A DNA stretch of 64,000 nt from an uncultured Clostridia bacterium (GCA_947631115.1 CANRKB010000008.1:1-64000); one strand, 5' to 3'. Shown: positions 10,605 to 20,120, counted from the first letter of the stretch. Numbers and translations are program-made. The notes: a model not told the origin generated them from the letters alone.

Positions 10605-11627
10605 ATGGGAAATGAAACGATAAGCAAGAGCGAAATGCTCGATAAAATATTTGACATAACACATAGCCTTTATTCCCAGATGTGCGTTACGGCTGACACC
10701 ACAAAAAACAACCACGCCGAGATATTCAGACTGATAACCGAGCTGGGGAGCGTTATTGTAAACGCCGACAGAGCGAGTTTCTGGAAATGGGAAAAGGATA
10801 AACACGAACTCTGGACAACTGCCGCCGTCGGTGAAGAGAGGATAATCATTCCCGAAAACACGGGGCTTGTCGGAAAGGCTTTGGCTCAAAAAACGGCGAT
10901 AGTTACGAACGACCCGTATAACTGCCCCGATTTCAACTCCGATGTTGACAAGAAAACGGGATATGTCACAAAATCGATAATGGTAATGCCTATTTCAAAC
11001 TGCAAGGGCGAATTTATAGGAGTTTTCCAGGCGATAAACAAACTCGACGAGGGCGGCTTTGACCTCGAAGAAGACACGAGAAAACTTTCGCTCGCGGCGT
11101 TTATCTGCGGTATCGCTCTAGAATCGGACACGTTCCTTGAAGACTCGCTCCACGACAAGCTTACAAAGCTCAAAAACCGCATAGCCTTTCATAACGACTA
11201 TGCGAGATTTAAAGCCGAGGCGGAAAAGAGCGGCGAGAAAAAAGCGCTCTTTATATGCGACATAGATTTCTTCAAAAAGATAAACGACGTAAACGGTCAC
11301 AATGCGGGAGACGAGGCGCTGCGCCATGTTTCCTCGACGCTGGCGGGGAGCATAAGACCGACTGACGGGGTATACCGCTGGGGCGGAGAAGAATTTATCG
11401 TCATTCTTTCAAACGCGGAATTAAAGGACGCCGCAGACGCAGCGGAAGCAATAAGGCAAAAGATAATGAACTCGGTTTGTATGTTTGAGCAGACCGAAAT
11501 TAAAATGACCATGAGCTTCGGTTGTACGGAAATTGACTTTTCATTATCCGCCGAGGACAATATAAAATCCGCCGACGAAAAGCTTTATACCGCAATGCAA
11601 ACAGGCAGAAACAGGGTCATCGCGTAA
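10605..11627 (+). CDS. GAF-GGDEF diguanylate cyclase
   Basis: GAF-like N-terminus; FICDIDFFKKINDVNGHNAGDEAL; YRWGGEEFIVIL; RPTD I-site five residues before GGEEF. Confidence 0.93.
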   Translation: MGNETISKSEMLDKIFDITHSLYSQMCVTADTTKNNHAEIFRLITELGSVIVNADRASFWKWEKDKHELWTTAAVGEERIIIPENTGLVGKALAQKTAIVTNDPYNCPDFNSDVDKKTGYVTKSIMVMPISNCKGEFIGVFQAINKLDEGGFDLEEDTRKLSLAAFICGIALESDTFLEDSLHDKLTKLKNRIAFHNDYARFKAEAEKSGEKKALFICDIDFFKKINDVNGHNAGDEALRHVSSTLAGSIRPTDGVYRWGGEEFIVILSNAELKDAADAAEAIRQKIMNSVCMFEQTEIKMTMSFGCTEIDFSLSAEDNIKSADEKLYTAMQTGRNRVIA

Positions 11628-11633
11628 AAAATC

Positions 11634-11669
11634 AAAACCACACTTCTTCCGAGTGTGGTTTTTTATTTA
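11634..11669 (+). terminator. intrinsic terminator after GGDEF gene
   Basis: aaaccacact-tcttccg-agtgtggttttttattt. Confidence 0.85.
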
Positions 11670-11693
11670 TAGCTTTTGTAAAGCGGTAGGGAG

Positions 11694-11926
11694 ATGACAG
11701 TATACAGTGGAGAGTGTACGCATTGAACGCTTCGCGTACAACGCTGTGGACAGTAGAATGTGTCCGCTTCGCGGACGGATTTAGATTGTTTTTATATTAT
11801 AGACACACAAGCATAACTTTTACGGTAGCGCTCCAAAACGTTTTAGTCCGATAACAATCTAAATAACGCCCGCGCCAGCGGGCACCATAACTGAATACTG
11901 TACCCTGTCCACTGTCAACTGTCAAC
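11694..11926. repeat. interspersed palindromic repeat family 1, copy 1
   Basis: Shares gtgtacgcattgaacgcttcgcgtacaacgctgtg, aaaacgtttt..ccgataacaatctaa and (c)tgtcaactgtcaa terminal sequence with the inverted copy at 49342-49626. Confidence 0.8.
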
Positions 11927-14405
11927 GCGCTTGTCCGTTGACATACTGCCTGTTATAGCGGACGGAGCCGTCGCTGTTATAGTAAACGTAAGTTCCGTTA
12001 TAGAGCTTATCGCCCTTAAACGTTCCCTCTTCAACTATTCGGGTATTGTCGGTGTTGTCCGTTGTTTTTACGCCCTCGCCGTTCATCGCGCCGTTTGAAT
12101 ATTCTCCCTCGTAAATAAAGGTTGAACCTCTCGCGTAATTATACGTAAGCTTTACGGTGCCCGACGCTTCACCGTTTACAAACTGTCCCTCCAAAACGCT
12201 CTTATGACCGCTTTGATAGTTTATGGTTCTCTTTCCCGTGCAGGTAAATTCTCCGTTTACAAAATCGCCCTCGTAAATATAGACGTTCCCACTGTTGTAT
12301 GATACAGTCCTTACGGCTTTGCCGTCAAGATTTCCGTTTTCAAATACTCCGTTATCTTCAATTACGGTGCCGTCGACATAAGTGGTTGTTTTAACGCCGC
12401 TTCCGTTTATTTCGCCGTCTTTGTATCCTCCATTATATTCAAAAGACGTTCCGTCCGTAAACGTATAGCTCATCTTTACGTTGCCGCCTACGTTTCCGTC
12501 TGTAAACTCGCCTTCGACAACGCTTACTTCGCCGTTTTCGTAATGAGTCGTCATTTTGCCGCTGCCCGTCATCTTTCCCTCGGCAAATTCTCCCTCATAG
12601 GTCATTCCGTCCGTTCCCGTAAATTTACCGGTTCCGTCTTTCAAGTCGTTTTTCCATTCGCCCTTGTAAACAGTTCCGTTGGAATAGGTCATTGTACCGA
12701 AACCGTTTCTTTGTCCGTCCGTAAGGTCTCCGATATAAACGCCATCGTCAAACTTCTTCATGATGTTTTTGCCTGTTTCGACTCCGTTTATTGCTGTAAG
12801 AGTGCCGTCGGGACTGTACCTGTACGTCATCGGCTCCGAATATATCTCGATATTTTCCGATCTCTTTACCGAAACAAGTCTGAAATAACTGTCTTCAGTC
12901 GGTTCAAATCCTTTCAGGAATATCCCGTTTTTACCGTCGGAATAATAACTTTCCAAAGCTTCTGTAAGAGTTCCGTTCATTTTGAGGAACAGGACATCGT
13001 CTGCATTTACATTCCATGTTATCCTGACTCCGTCTTTTTTCTCGGCTTTTACATCAGAGGGCGCAGACGGTTTTCCCGAAGGCGTATCGGCAAGCGCGGT
13101 TGTTTTTACCCATTTGGAATTTTCCGTTACACCGTTTTTCTCGGATAAAGTGCGCAGTCTTACTTCAGCCGACTTTACCCCCAACGGAATGGTAACGTAC
13201 AACTGAGCTTTATCCGAAATGCCGTTTGAAACGATATTGTTTTGGCTGTAAACTATATATTCGTAGCCCACCGCGTTTTCAACATCCGCCCATCCGAGCC
13301 TTACCGTGCCGCTGCCGCTGCCTGTTATTTTGATTTCGGGAACGGGAATGTTTTCAGAAAAGCACTCATAGTCATCCTTTGAAGCTTCGGGAAGCCACAA
13401 GCTCATTTCATCCGAATAAACATGAGCTTCCGTGTTTTGGTCGTTGTATGACATATAATCCGTTCCAACGCCGATATACTTTTCGGTTATACCGCTGCTG
13501 CCGTCATTAAGGCACGCGTCGACATAATAATAGTTTCCGTCGTCAAATTTTACGACATTCCAGACATAACCGCTGCTCTGCGCCGTATAGGCGTCTATTT
13601 CCAAAGCGTTTGCCATTGCGCAGAAAGCGAGAGCGTAACCCGTGCAGACCGATTTTCCCGTATTTAAAACCGAGTATGCCGAGCGATATTCTTCGCTTGT
13701 TTCATCGGACGGATATGCGGTGTTTTCGCATATTTTCTTATTTATCGCTCGAATTTTACCAGACGTTGTCGTTTCGTTATTACATTCGGATGTCCAACTC
13801 TCAAGCTTTTCAAAAAACTCGTTTGCTGTTTTCGCGGGATCGGAAATGTCGTCCATAAAACTTCCCAAATGGAAATAAACGTTGTTGGGCGAATACGTCA
13901 GCGAATTGTCCAAAAAGAAATACTGAGGGTTGTTAAGCCTGAACCAGAAAGCTATATTTGCAGCAGTGCTTGCGTTAAGCCCAAGGTCGGAATATTTTGC
14001 GCCTTTGAGCATCTTTTTGTCCGAATACTCCGCCGCTTCATACATTGAGTTCTTTAAATATTCGGAGCAGACCTCGTCGAGCCTGTCGTAAAACGACGCC
14101 TCGTCAGCTGTGAGATTATCCTTTGCGCTAAGGCAGGAATATACGTTCCACTCGCGTTCTTCGATTTCTGTTTCGCCTTTGAAAGAAAGCTCTTTGAATT
14201 TAAGCTCAAGTTCCGCCGCTTCATCTTCGGATATTGACGACACAAAGCCTATATTTTCGGAAAGATCGGGCGTTTCTTTATCCGTAACCGCAATATTTTC
14301 AAGAACAATTTCTTTTATCTCTCCGCCGTTTTCTTGCCCGTCGTTATTTGTACACCCGCCGAGCAGTGCGGCGCATAATACCACTGCAATGACTCTTTTT
14401 TTCAT
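11922..14405 (-). CDS. lipoprotein with transglutaminase-like domain and C-terminal MORN repeats
   Basis: Start adjusted to MKKRVIAVVLCAALLGGC (lipobox). TGK-SVCTGYALAFCAMANAL / YVWNVVKFDDGNYYYVDACLND transglutaminase motifs; repeated YEGEF..G...G.G MORN-like motifs. Confidence 0.85.
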   Translation of the reverse strand: MKKRVIAVVLCAALLGGCTNNDGQENGGEIKEIVLENIAVTDKETPDLSENIGFVSSISEDEAAELELKFKELSFKGETEIEEREWNVYSCLSAKDNLTADEASFYDRLDEVCSEYLKNSMYEAAEYSDKKMLKGAKYSDLGLNASTAANIAFWFRLNNPQYFFLDNSLTYSPNNVYFHLGSFMDDISDPAKTANEFFEKLESWTSECNNETTTSGKIRAINKKICENTAYPSDETSEEYRSAYSVLNTGKSVCTGYALAFCAMANALEIDAYTAQSSGYVWNVVKFDDGNYYYVDACLNDGSSGITEKYIGVGTDYMSYNDQNTEAHVYSDEMSLWLPEASKDDYECFSENIPVPEIKITGSGSGTVRLGWADVENAVGYEYIVYSQNNIVSNGISDKAQLYVTIPLGVKSAEVRLRTLSEKNGVTENSKWVKTTALADTPSGKPSAPSDVKAEKKDGVRITWNVNADDVLFLKMNGTLTEALESYYSDGKNGIFLKGFEPTEDSYFRLVSVKRSENIEIYSEPMTYRYSPDGTLTAINGVETGKNIMKKFDDGVYIGDLTDGQRNGFGTMTYSNGTVYKGEWKNDLKDGTGKFTGTDGMTYEGEFAEGKMTGSGKMTTHYENGEVSVVEGEFTDGNVGGNVKMSYTFTDGTSFEYNGGYKDGEINGSGVKTTTYVDGTVIEDNGVFENGNLDGKAVRTVSYNSGNVYIYEGDFVNGEFTCTGKRTINYQSGHKSVLEGQFVNGEASGTVKLTYNYARGSTFIYEGEYSNGAMNGEGVKTTDNTDNTRIVEEGTFKGDKLYNGTYVYYNSDGSVRYNRQYVNGQAR

Positions 14406-14543
14406 CTTCTTATTCCTTTCTTTTATGATTATTGTGATAATGATAAATAATAATATTGCTAAGAACATCTTTTACATTGTATCACAATCGGCGTTTTTTG
14501 TCAATATGCCGAATGATATGTACACAAAAATTTCATAAAACTA

Positions 14544-14572
14544 TTGACATTTGTCCGTTTCTGAGATAATAT
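14544..14572 (+). promoter_or_regulatory. putative sigma-A promoter
   Basis: TTGACA-17 bp-TAATAT upstream of 14627 CDS. Confidence 0.6.
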
Positions 14573-14626
14573 TATAGTAGGCAGGTTGCAGCGTACATCA
14601 AGTTTATTTTTGGGAGGAAATGCAAA

Positions 14627-15109
14627 ATGTATACGCTTAATGTACGGATAAATTACAGGCATAGCATTGTTGAAAATCAAATAAGAAAGCTGGATGATTC
14701 CGCCGAAATGTCGAGGAGCGCGATATTCAGACGCGCCTGCGCGGCGGCTGTAAAGGTCGAAAACTGGCAGGAGATAAGAGCGATGATTGCTAAGTTAAAG
14801 CCCGACAAAGATATGACTGTTGCCTATAACTATCAGGGGGAATACGACGAAAAGACAGCCGAGGAGCTTGAAATAATTTCGGAAAACATACTGCGCGACC
14901 TTTCGGATATGGAAAGTCTAAAAAAACAATATCTTCTGCTTCTCATACTTCTAAGCTACCGCCAGCATCTTGAAACGAGGCAAAATGTAAAAAACGTTTC
15001 AACCGAAAAGCCCGATCTTCCCGAAATGATGTCAATGATAACTGAGCTTATGATAAACGACCCCGAAAACCCGAAGCTAAAGCAGATATGCGAAATACTT
15101 ATAGAATAA
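14627..15109 (+). CDS. hypothetical protein; N-terminus possibly ribbon-helix-helix-like
   Basis: 160 aa, RBS gggagga upstream, own promoter and terminator. Confidence 0.65.
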   Translation: MYTLNVRINYRHSIVENQIRKLDDSAEMSRSAIFRRACAAAVKVENWQEIRAMIAKLKPDKDMTVAYNYQGEYDEKTAEELEIISENILRDLSDMESLKKQYLLLLILLSYRQHLETRQNVKNVSTEKPDLPEMMSMITELMINDPENPKLKQICEILIE

Positions 15110-15112
15110 TTA

Positions 15113-15152
15113 AAAATGCCCGCACTGTAATAATAACAGCGCGGGTATTTTT
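15113..15152 (+). terminator. intrinsic terminator
   Basis: aaatgcccgcactgt-aataata-acagcgcgggtattttt. Confidence 0.75.
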
Positions 15153-15169
15153 ATCTTGTGCAACAGACT

Positions 15170-15364
15170 TCATTGACAGCCCGAGATTTTATCTGCTAAA
15201 AAACTCATTGTCTTTCCTATGACGCATATAATGCCGAAAAGAATTACGGCGGGAACGGCAAAGACAGCAATGACTGCCGTTCCGAGAAAGCAAACCAGCT
15301 TTACTCCGATTCTGCGCGCGGGGGCGTTTGTTTTCGAGTCATGTCTGTAACGGTTTTCGTTCAT
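15170..15364 (-). CDS. small membrane protein at end of Bce-type operon
   Basis: 64 aa with one strong TM helix; overlaps the permease stop by 4 bp (ATGA). Confidence 0.7.
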   Translation of the reverse strand: MNENRYRHDSKTNAPARRIGVKLVCFLGTAVIAVFAVPAVILFGIICVIGKTMSFLADKISGCQ

Positions 15365-17430
15365 GACGTTTCCTCCCGCGCTCCGCTGACTATGTTATAA
15401 TAAGCGTTTGAAGTGAGCTTGTAGACTATAGTATAAAACACCGCGTAGACAATTACGCTTATTACGGTAGTAAGCGCGAACAGCGGGATATTGTCAAGCC
15501 CGAACGCCAGAAGAAGCTTTTGTATTATCGGGAATGCAAACGCTATATGCATTGCCGCAAAGACAAGCGGCAGAAAGAACACCGTCAAAAGTTGTGAGTT
15601 TATAGTTCTGCGTATGTCGCTTTTCGTCATTCCGACCTTTCGCATAATGTCAAAACGCGATTGGTCTTCATAACCCTCGGAAATCTGCTTATAGTAAATG
15701 ATAAGCACCGCCGCCGTTATAAACACAACGCTTAAAATTATTCCCAGATAGAACAGCGTTCCGAAAAGAGAGTAGAACGACTCGCGCTCCATAGCGCTGA
15801 AACCTATGGACAATGACGTAACTCCGATTTCCGAAAACCCTATGTCATCAAACTTTGAGGGTGCGAATTTTTCCTTTACAACGTCGTAAAGCTCTCTTTG
15901 CTTTTGGGAGTTTTGGTTTGTGTCAAGATAATATTCAAACCTGTAGCTTATCATTCTGTTGCCGTTATAATCGGCGAGGCGGTCTATTCCCTCCGTTGCC
16001 GAAAAAATATCGGGCACTATAAGCACAATGTCGGGGACAACATAAGTTCTGCTGTCCATTGCAGCGATTATATCGTTTAGTCGCTTTTTTATTTTTACAG
16101 TTTTACCGTGATCGAAGGAAATGCTGTCGCCCTTGAAATCGCCGTTTGCGTCATACATAAGCGCTTCGCCGTCGGAAAGCGTTTCGTTCTTGCCGTTCTG
16201 AGAATTGTAATCGGACAGCGGAATGAAATAAAACGTGCGGAGGTTTGAATAATAGTCGATTCCGAAGTTTTCATCAAGCTCTCTTACATCAAGGATTACC
16301 CTGCTTCCCGCGACCATTCCCGCTATATACGCCTGTTTGTATTTTATGGTGTTTGCGGGGATAATGCCGTTTTCAAAAGCTGTTTCATCTATCTTTGAGC
16401 AAAGCTCGTTTAATGTTTCGTCGTTGAAATTTTTTTCATCGGACAATCCGAAAGATATGTCTATTTCTCTCGGAAAACGCTTGCTTAGCACGCTTTCAAG
16501 CCCGAAATAAAGGCAAGCCGTAGACGAGATCATGACAAGCACCATTGTCGCGAGGATACAGATAGACGCAAGTCCCGCGCCGTTTCGCTTCATTCTGTAG
16601 GACATTGACGAAACGGAAACAAAATGGTTCGGTTTATAGTAATAGCTCTTGTTTTTCTGCAAAAGGCGGCAGAACACCACCGAGCCGGAAATGAACACAA
16701 GATAAGTTCCGATTATGACCATAATTACCGCGACAAAGAATCCCATCAGCGCGGCTACGGGGTCTTTTATCCTTACGGCGATAAAATACGCTCCCATAAG
16801 CAACAGAACGCCTACTATGCCGAAAAAGATGTTTCCTTTTGGCGGCTTTTCTCCGACGTTTTCACTTCTGAGCAGAGATACGGCGCTCGAAAATCTCACC
16901 TGTCTTATTGCATTTAAAAGCAAGAGCAGGAATATTATGCCGAACAGTATAGCGGTCTGTATAACAGCCTGAACCGAAACGGACAAGTCGTACTGTACTT
17001 TTCCGTGGAGCATATTCACCATTCCCAGCTCCGCGAGCTTTGAAACGGCGATTCCCCCGAAAATCCCGGCAATGACGGAAATAACGGCAATGTAAAGCGT
17101 TTCCCAGAAAAGTATGAGCGCGATATTTCTCTTGCCCATTCCGAGAATGTTATAAAGTCCGAACTCTTTCTTCCTGCGCTTTATAAGAAACGAATTTGTG
17201 TAAAATAAAAATATTGCCGAGAATATTGCAATGACCCAACTGCCCAGCGAAAGCACCTCGCGCATAATATCCGCGCCGTATACCATGTCTATCGCGTTTC
17301 CTACAGACAGAAACTCCATGATATAATACATCATCACCATGCCCGAAGAGGTGAAAATAAACGGCAGGTACATACGCTTGTTTTTGCGTATGCTGTCAAA
17401 GGCAAGTTTTGGATATAATCCCGCTTTCAT
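15361..17430 (-). CDS. BceB-type ABC transporter permease (FtsX family)
   Basis: 689 aa, LAFDSIRKNKRMYLPFIFTSSGMVMMYYIMEFL N-terminus, multiple TMs and large extracellular loop. Confidence 0.9.
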   Translation of the reverse strand: MKAGLYPKLAFDSIRKNKRMYLPFIFTSSGMVMMYYIMEFLSVGNAIDMVYGADIMREVLSLGSWVIAIFSAIFLFYTNSFLIKRRKKEFGLYNILGMGKRNIALILFWETLYIAVISVIAGIFGGIAVSKLAELGMVNMLHGKVQYDLSVSVQAVIQTAILFGIIFLLLLLNAIRQVRFSSAVSLLRSENVGEKPPKGNIFFGIVGVLLLMGAYFIAVRIKDPVAALMGFFVAVIMVIIGTYLVFISGSVVFCRLLQKNKSYYYKPNHFVSVSSMSYRMKRNGAGLASICILATMVLVMISSTACLYFGLESVLSKRFPREIDISFGLSDEKNFNDETLNELCSKIDETAFENGIIPANTIKYKQAYIAGMVAGSRVILDVRELDENFGIDYYSNLRTFYFIPLSDYNSQNGKNETLSDGEALMYDANGDFKGDSISFDHGKTVKIKKRLNDIIAAMDSRTYVVPDIVLIVPDIFSATEGIDRLADYNGNRMISYRFEYYLDTNQNSQKQRELYDVVKEKFAPSKFDDIGFSEIGVTSLSIGFSAMERESFYSLFGTLFYLGIILSVVFITAAVLIIYYKQISEGYEDQSRFDIMRKVGMTKSDIRRTINSQLLTVFFLPLVFAAMHIAFAFPIIQKLLLAFGLDNIPLFALTTVISVIVYAVFYTIVYKLTSNAYYNIVSGAREETS

Positions 17431-18191
17431 TTGTTCATACCCCCTGTCGCAAGCAGGGTAAGCGTATCGCTTATTTTCTGGTAAAACATATCTCTCGTGT
17501 CATTTCCGCGGTAGAGCTGGTGGAAAACTTCTCCGTCTTTTATAAACAAAACGCGGTTTGAAGAACTTGCCGCCTTTACCGAGTGAGTTACCGTAAGAAT
17601 AGTCTGACCCATGGCGTTTACTTCGGCAAACAGCTTTAAAAGCTCGTCTGTAGCTCTGGAATCGAGCGCGCCCGTCGGCTCGTCCGCCAAAATAAGCTTC
17701 GGCGAGGTTATCATGGCTCTTGCGACAGCGGCGCGCTGTTTTTGTCCGCCCGAAACTTCATAAGGGTATTTCTTCAGCAGCACCGTTATGCCGAGTTTTT
17801 CGGCTATGGGCATAAGCCGCATATTCATTTCCTTGTGGCTCTTTCCCGAAAGCACGAGCGGAAGATAGATATTGTCCTCGATTGTAAAGGTATCGAGAAG
17901 ATTGAAATCCTGAAAGACAAAACCTAAGTTGTCGCGTCTGAAAGCGGCGACTGCGGATTCTTTAAGGTTCTTTAAGTCTTTTCCGTCGAGGATAACAGTG
18001 CCGCTCGTGGGCTTGTCGAGGGCAGCCAGAATGTTTAAGAGCGTAGTTTTGCCCGAACCCGATTCGCCCATTATCGCGACATATTCCCCGTTTTCAACGC
18101 TGAAATTCACATTTTTAAGCGCTTCGACCTTGTTCCCGCCGAAACGGGCGGAATATATTTTTCTCAATCCGCTTACTTCAAGTATGCTCAT
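17427..18191 (-). CDS. BceA-type ABC transporter ATP-binding protein
   Basis: Walker A GESGSGKTTLL, signature VSGGQKQRAAVARAM, Walker B LILADEPTGALD; start adjusted to MSILEVSGL with ggagg RBS. Confidence 0.95.
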   Translation of the reverse strand: MSILEVSGLRKIYSARFGGNKVEALKNVNFSVENGEYVAIMGESGSGKTTLLNILAALDKPTSGTVILDGKDLKNLKESAVAAFRRDNLGFVFQDFNLLDTFTIEDNIYLPLVLSGKSHKEMNMRLMPIAEKLGITVLLKKYPYEVSGGQKQRAAVARAMITSPKLILADEPTGALDSRATDELLKLFAEVNAMGQTILTVTHSVKAASSSNRVLFIKDGEVFHQLYRGNDTRDMFYQKISDTLTLLATGGMNK

Positions 18192-18283
18192 AAATATTTC
18201 CTCCAAAAATTTTTCTGTTTATATGATAACAAATATCGGAGGTTTTTCGCAATAGATTCGACTTACAATTTGAGTGTTCAATC

Positions 18284-18297
18284 TTACATTTTTGTAA
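18284..18297. promoter_or_regulatory. BceR-type operator, perfect TNACA-N4-TGTAA inverted repeat (TTACA-TTTT-TGTAA)
   Basis: Read directly in the HK-ABC intergenic gap, about 93 nt upstream of the ABC ATPase start. Confidence 0.75.
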
Positions 18298-18303
18298 GGT
18301 TCA

Positions 18304-19299
18304 TTACTCGGCTTTCAGCTCATATTGCTTTAAATCAAGGGAAACTGTTGTTCCCTTGTCAAGTTCGGAGGTTATGCTTATGCCGATATTGAGCCTTTTA
18401 CAGATCCTATTGCAGAGATAAAGTCCTATTCCGCTCGCGCGATTATCGGTGCGACCGTTGTTTCCCGTATAACCTTTTTCAAAAACTCTCGGCAGGTCGC
18501 GCGGGTCTATTCCTATGCCCGTGTCTTCAATGCAAAGCGTTTTCGGCTCTTTCACATAAATTTTTATTACACCGTTTTTTGTATATTTGAGCGCGTTTGA
18601 GAGGAGCTGTCCTACTACGAACGAGAGCCATTTTTCGTCAGTCACCGCGCTTTCTTCGGTCGGAATGTAATCGAGTCTTATCCTGCGGTCTATAAACTCG
18701 GAGGCGAATTTTGAAACGGTCTGCTTTATTATATCGTCAAGGGAATATTCTTTAAACAAATAGTCGCTGGTTTTTGAATCAAGTCTTAAAAACGCCATTA
18801 CCATTTCGACATACTGCTCTATCTGAAACAAGTCGGACGACAGCTTTCTTGAAAGCGCGGTGTCCTCGTTTTCAAGAGAGAGCCGCATTGAGGTTATAGG
18901 AGTTTTTATCTGATGCACCCAGACGGTATAATATTCTTCCATATCCCTGTATTCGGCGAGAGAACGTGCTGTTGTTTCGGAAAATTCACTCAAAATGCCG
19001 CGTATTATCGCCTGATAGTCTTCTTCCTCTATAGTTTTCGGAGAGGGCAAATTGTCGATCATTTCCGCGCTGATCTTTTGTATTTCGCAAAGGGTTTTAT
19101 GACGGCTTTTTGTCTTAAAAAGATCATAGGCGACAAAACCGCCGCCGATGACTAAACACAAAAGCGCGGGATAGACAACCGCTCCGAACGGAAGATGATA
19201 GAGCGCAAAACTTGCGGCAAAAACCGCCGCGAACAGCATGAATGCAACGAGAAGTTTTTTATGCTCGGCGATATATTTAATAAACAATTTCATTTTCAC
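18304..19299 (-). CDS. BceS-type sensor histidine kinase (intramembrane-sensing)
   Basis: Two N-terminal TMs with short loop; VWVHQIKTPITSMRLSLE H-box; FVVGQLLSNALKYTK; GIGLYLC. Confidence 0.93.
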   Translation of the reverse strand: MKMKLFIKYIAEHKKLLVAFMLFAAVFAASFALYHLPFGAVVYPALLCLVIGGGFVAYDLFKTKSRHKTLCEIQKISAEMIDNLPSPKTIEEEDYQAIIRGILSEFSETTARSLAEYRDMEEYYTVWVHQIKTPITSMRLSLENEDTALSRKLSSDLFQIEQYVEMVMAFLRLDSKTSDYLFKEYSLDDIIKQTVSKFASEFIDRRIRLDYIPTEESAVTDEKWLSFVVGQLLSNALKYTKNGVIKIYVKEPKTLCIEDTGIGIDPRDLPRVFEKGYTGNNGRTDNRASGIGLYLCNRICKRLNIGISITSELDKGTTVSLDLKQYELKAE

Positions 19300-19308
19300 A
19301 TCTCCCGT

Positions 19309-19980
19309 TTATTCTACAAGATACCCCTGCCCTATTTTCGTTATTATAAAATCGGAAAGTCCTACGGCGTCCAGCTTTTTACGCAGGCGGTTTATATTCA
19401 CCGTCAAAGTGTTTTCGTCTATAAACTGACGGGTTTTCCAAAGGCGCTCCATAAGCTTTTCACGGCTGACTATTTTCCCTTTGTTTTCCATAAGGCAAAG
19501 CAAAATGCGGTATTCGTTTTTCGACAGCGGGATATTCTCGCCGTTATACATAAGCGTATCGTCGCCCGTATTCAGAAAAGCTCCGCGGTGATGTAAAACG
19601 GGAACGCTCGCCGCGAGGTCGTAAACTCTCCTAAGCAGCGCCTGAATTTTCGCAATAAGCACCGACCCGTCAAACGGCTTTGCAATAAAGTCGTCCGCGC
19701 CCATATTCATTGCCATAACGATATTCATATTATCGGACGCAGACGAGATAAAGATTATCGGAACGTTTGAGAGTTTTCTTATTTCCTTGCACCAATGATA
19801 ACCGCTGTAAACGGGAAGCCCTATATCTAAAAGAACTATGTGCGGCTGAAAATCGCTGAAGTCGCTTATGACGTCTCTGAAATTTACCGCTATCCTACAT
19901 TCCATTTCCCATCTCTCGGCGTTTTCTTTTATAAGCTCGGCAATTTTTTCGTCGTCTTCTACTATCAATACTTTGTACAT
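19309..19980 (-). CDS. BceR-type OmpR-family response regulator
   Basis: Receiver domain (VEDDEKI, LLDIGLPVYSG, KPF) plus winged helix C-terminus. Confidence 0.95.
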   Translation of the reverse strand: MYKVLIVEDDEKIAELIKENAERWEMECRIAVNFRDVISDFSDFQPHIVLLDIGLPVYSGYHWCKEIRKLSNVPIIFISSASDNMNIVMAMNMGADDFIAKPFDGSVLIAKIQALLRRVYDLAASVPVLHHRGAFLNTGDDTLMYNGENIPLSKNEYRILLCLMENKGKIVSREKLMERLWKTRQFIDENTLTVNINRLRKKLDAVGLSDFIITKIGQGYLVE

Positions 19981-20120
19981 ATTTGCTCCTTCGGGTCTGA
20001 AGTGTTCTTAAAAATCGGCTGACCGACAAATTCAGTATAACATATAATCACGGAAAAATCAATAAATTTTTATAAAGCAAACCTTTGTATCAACTTTTGA
20101 ATATCTATGCATAAAGAAAA

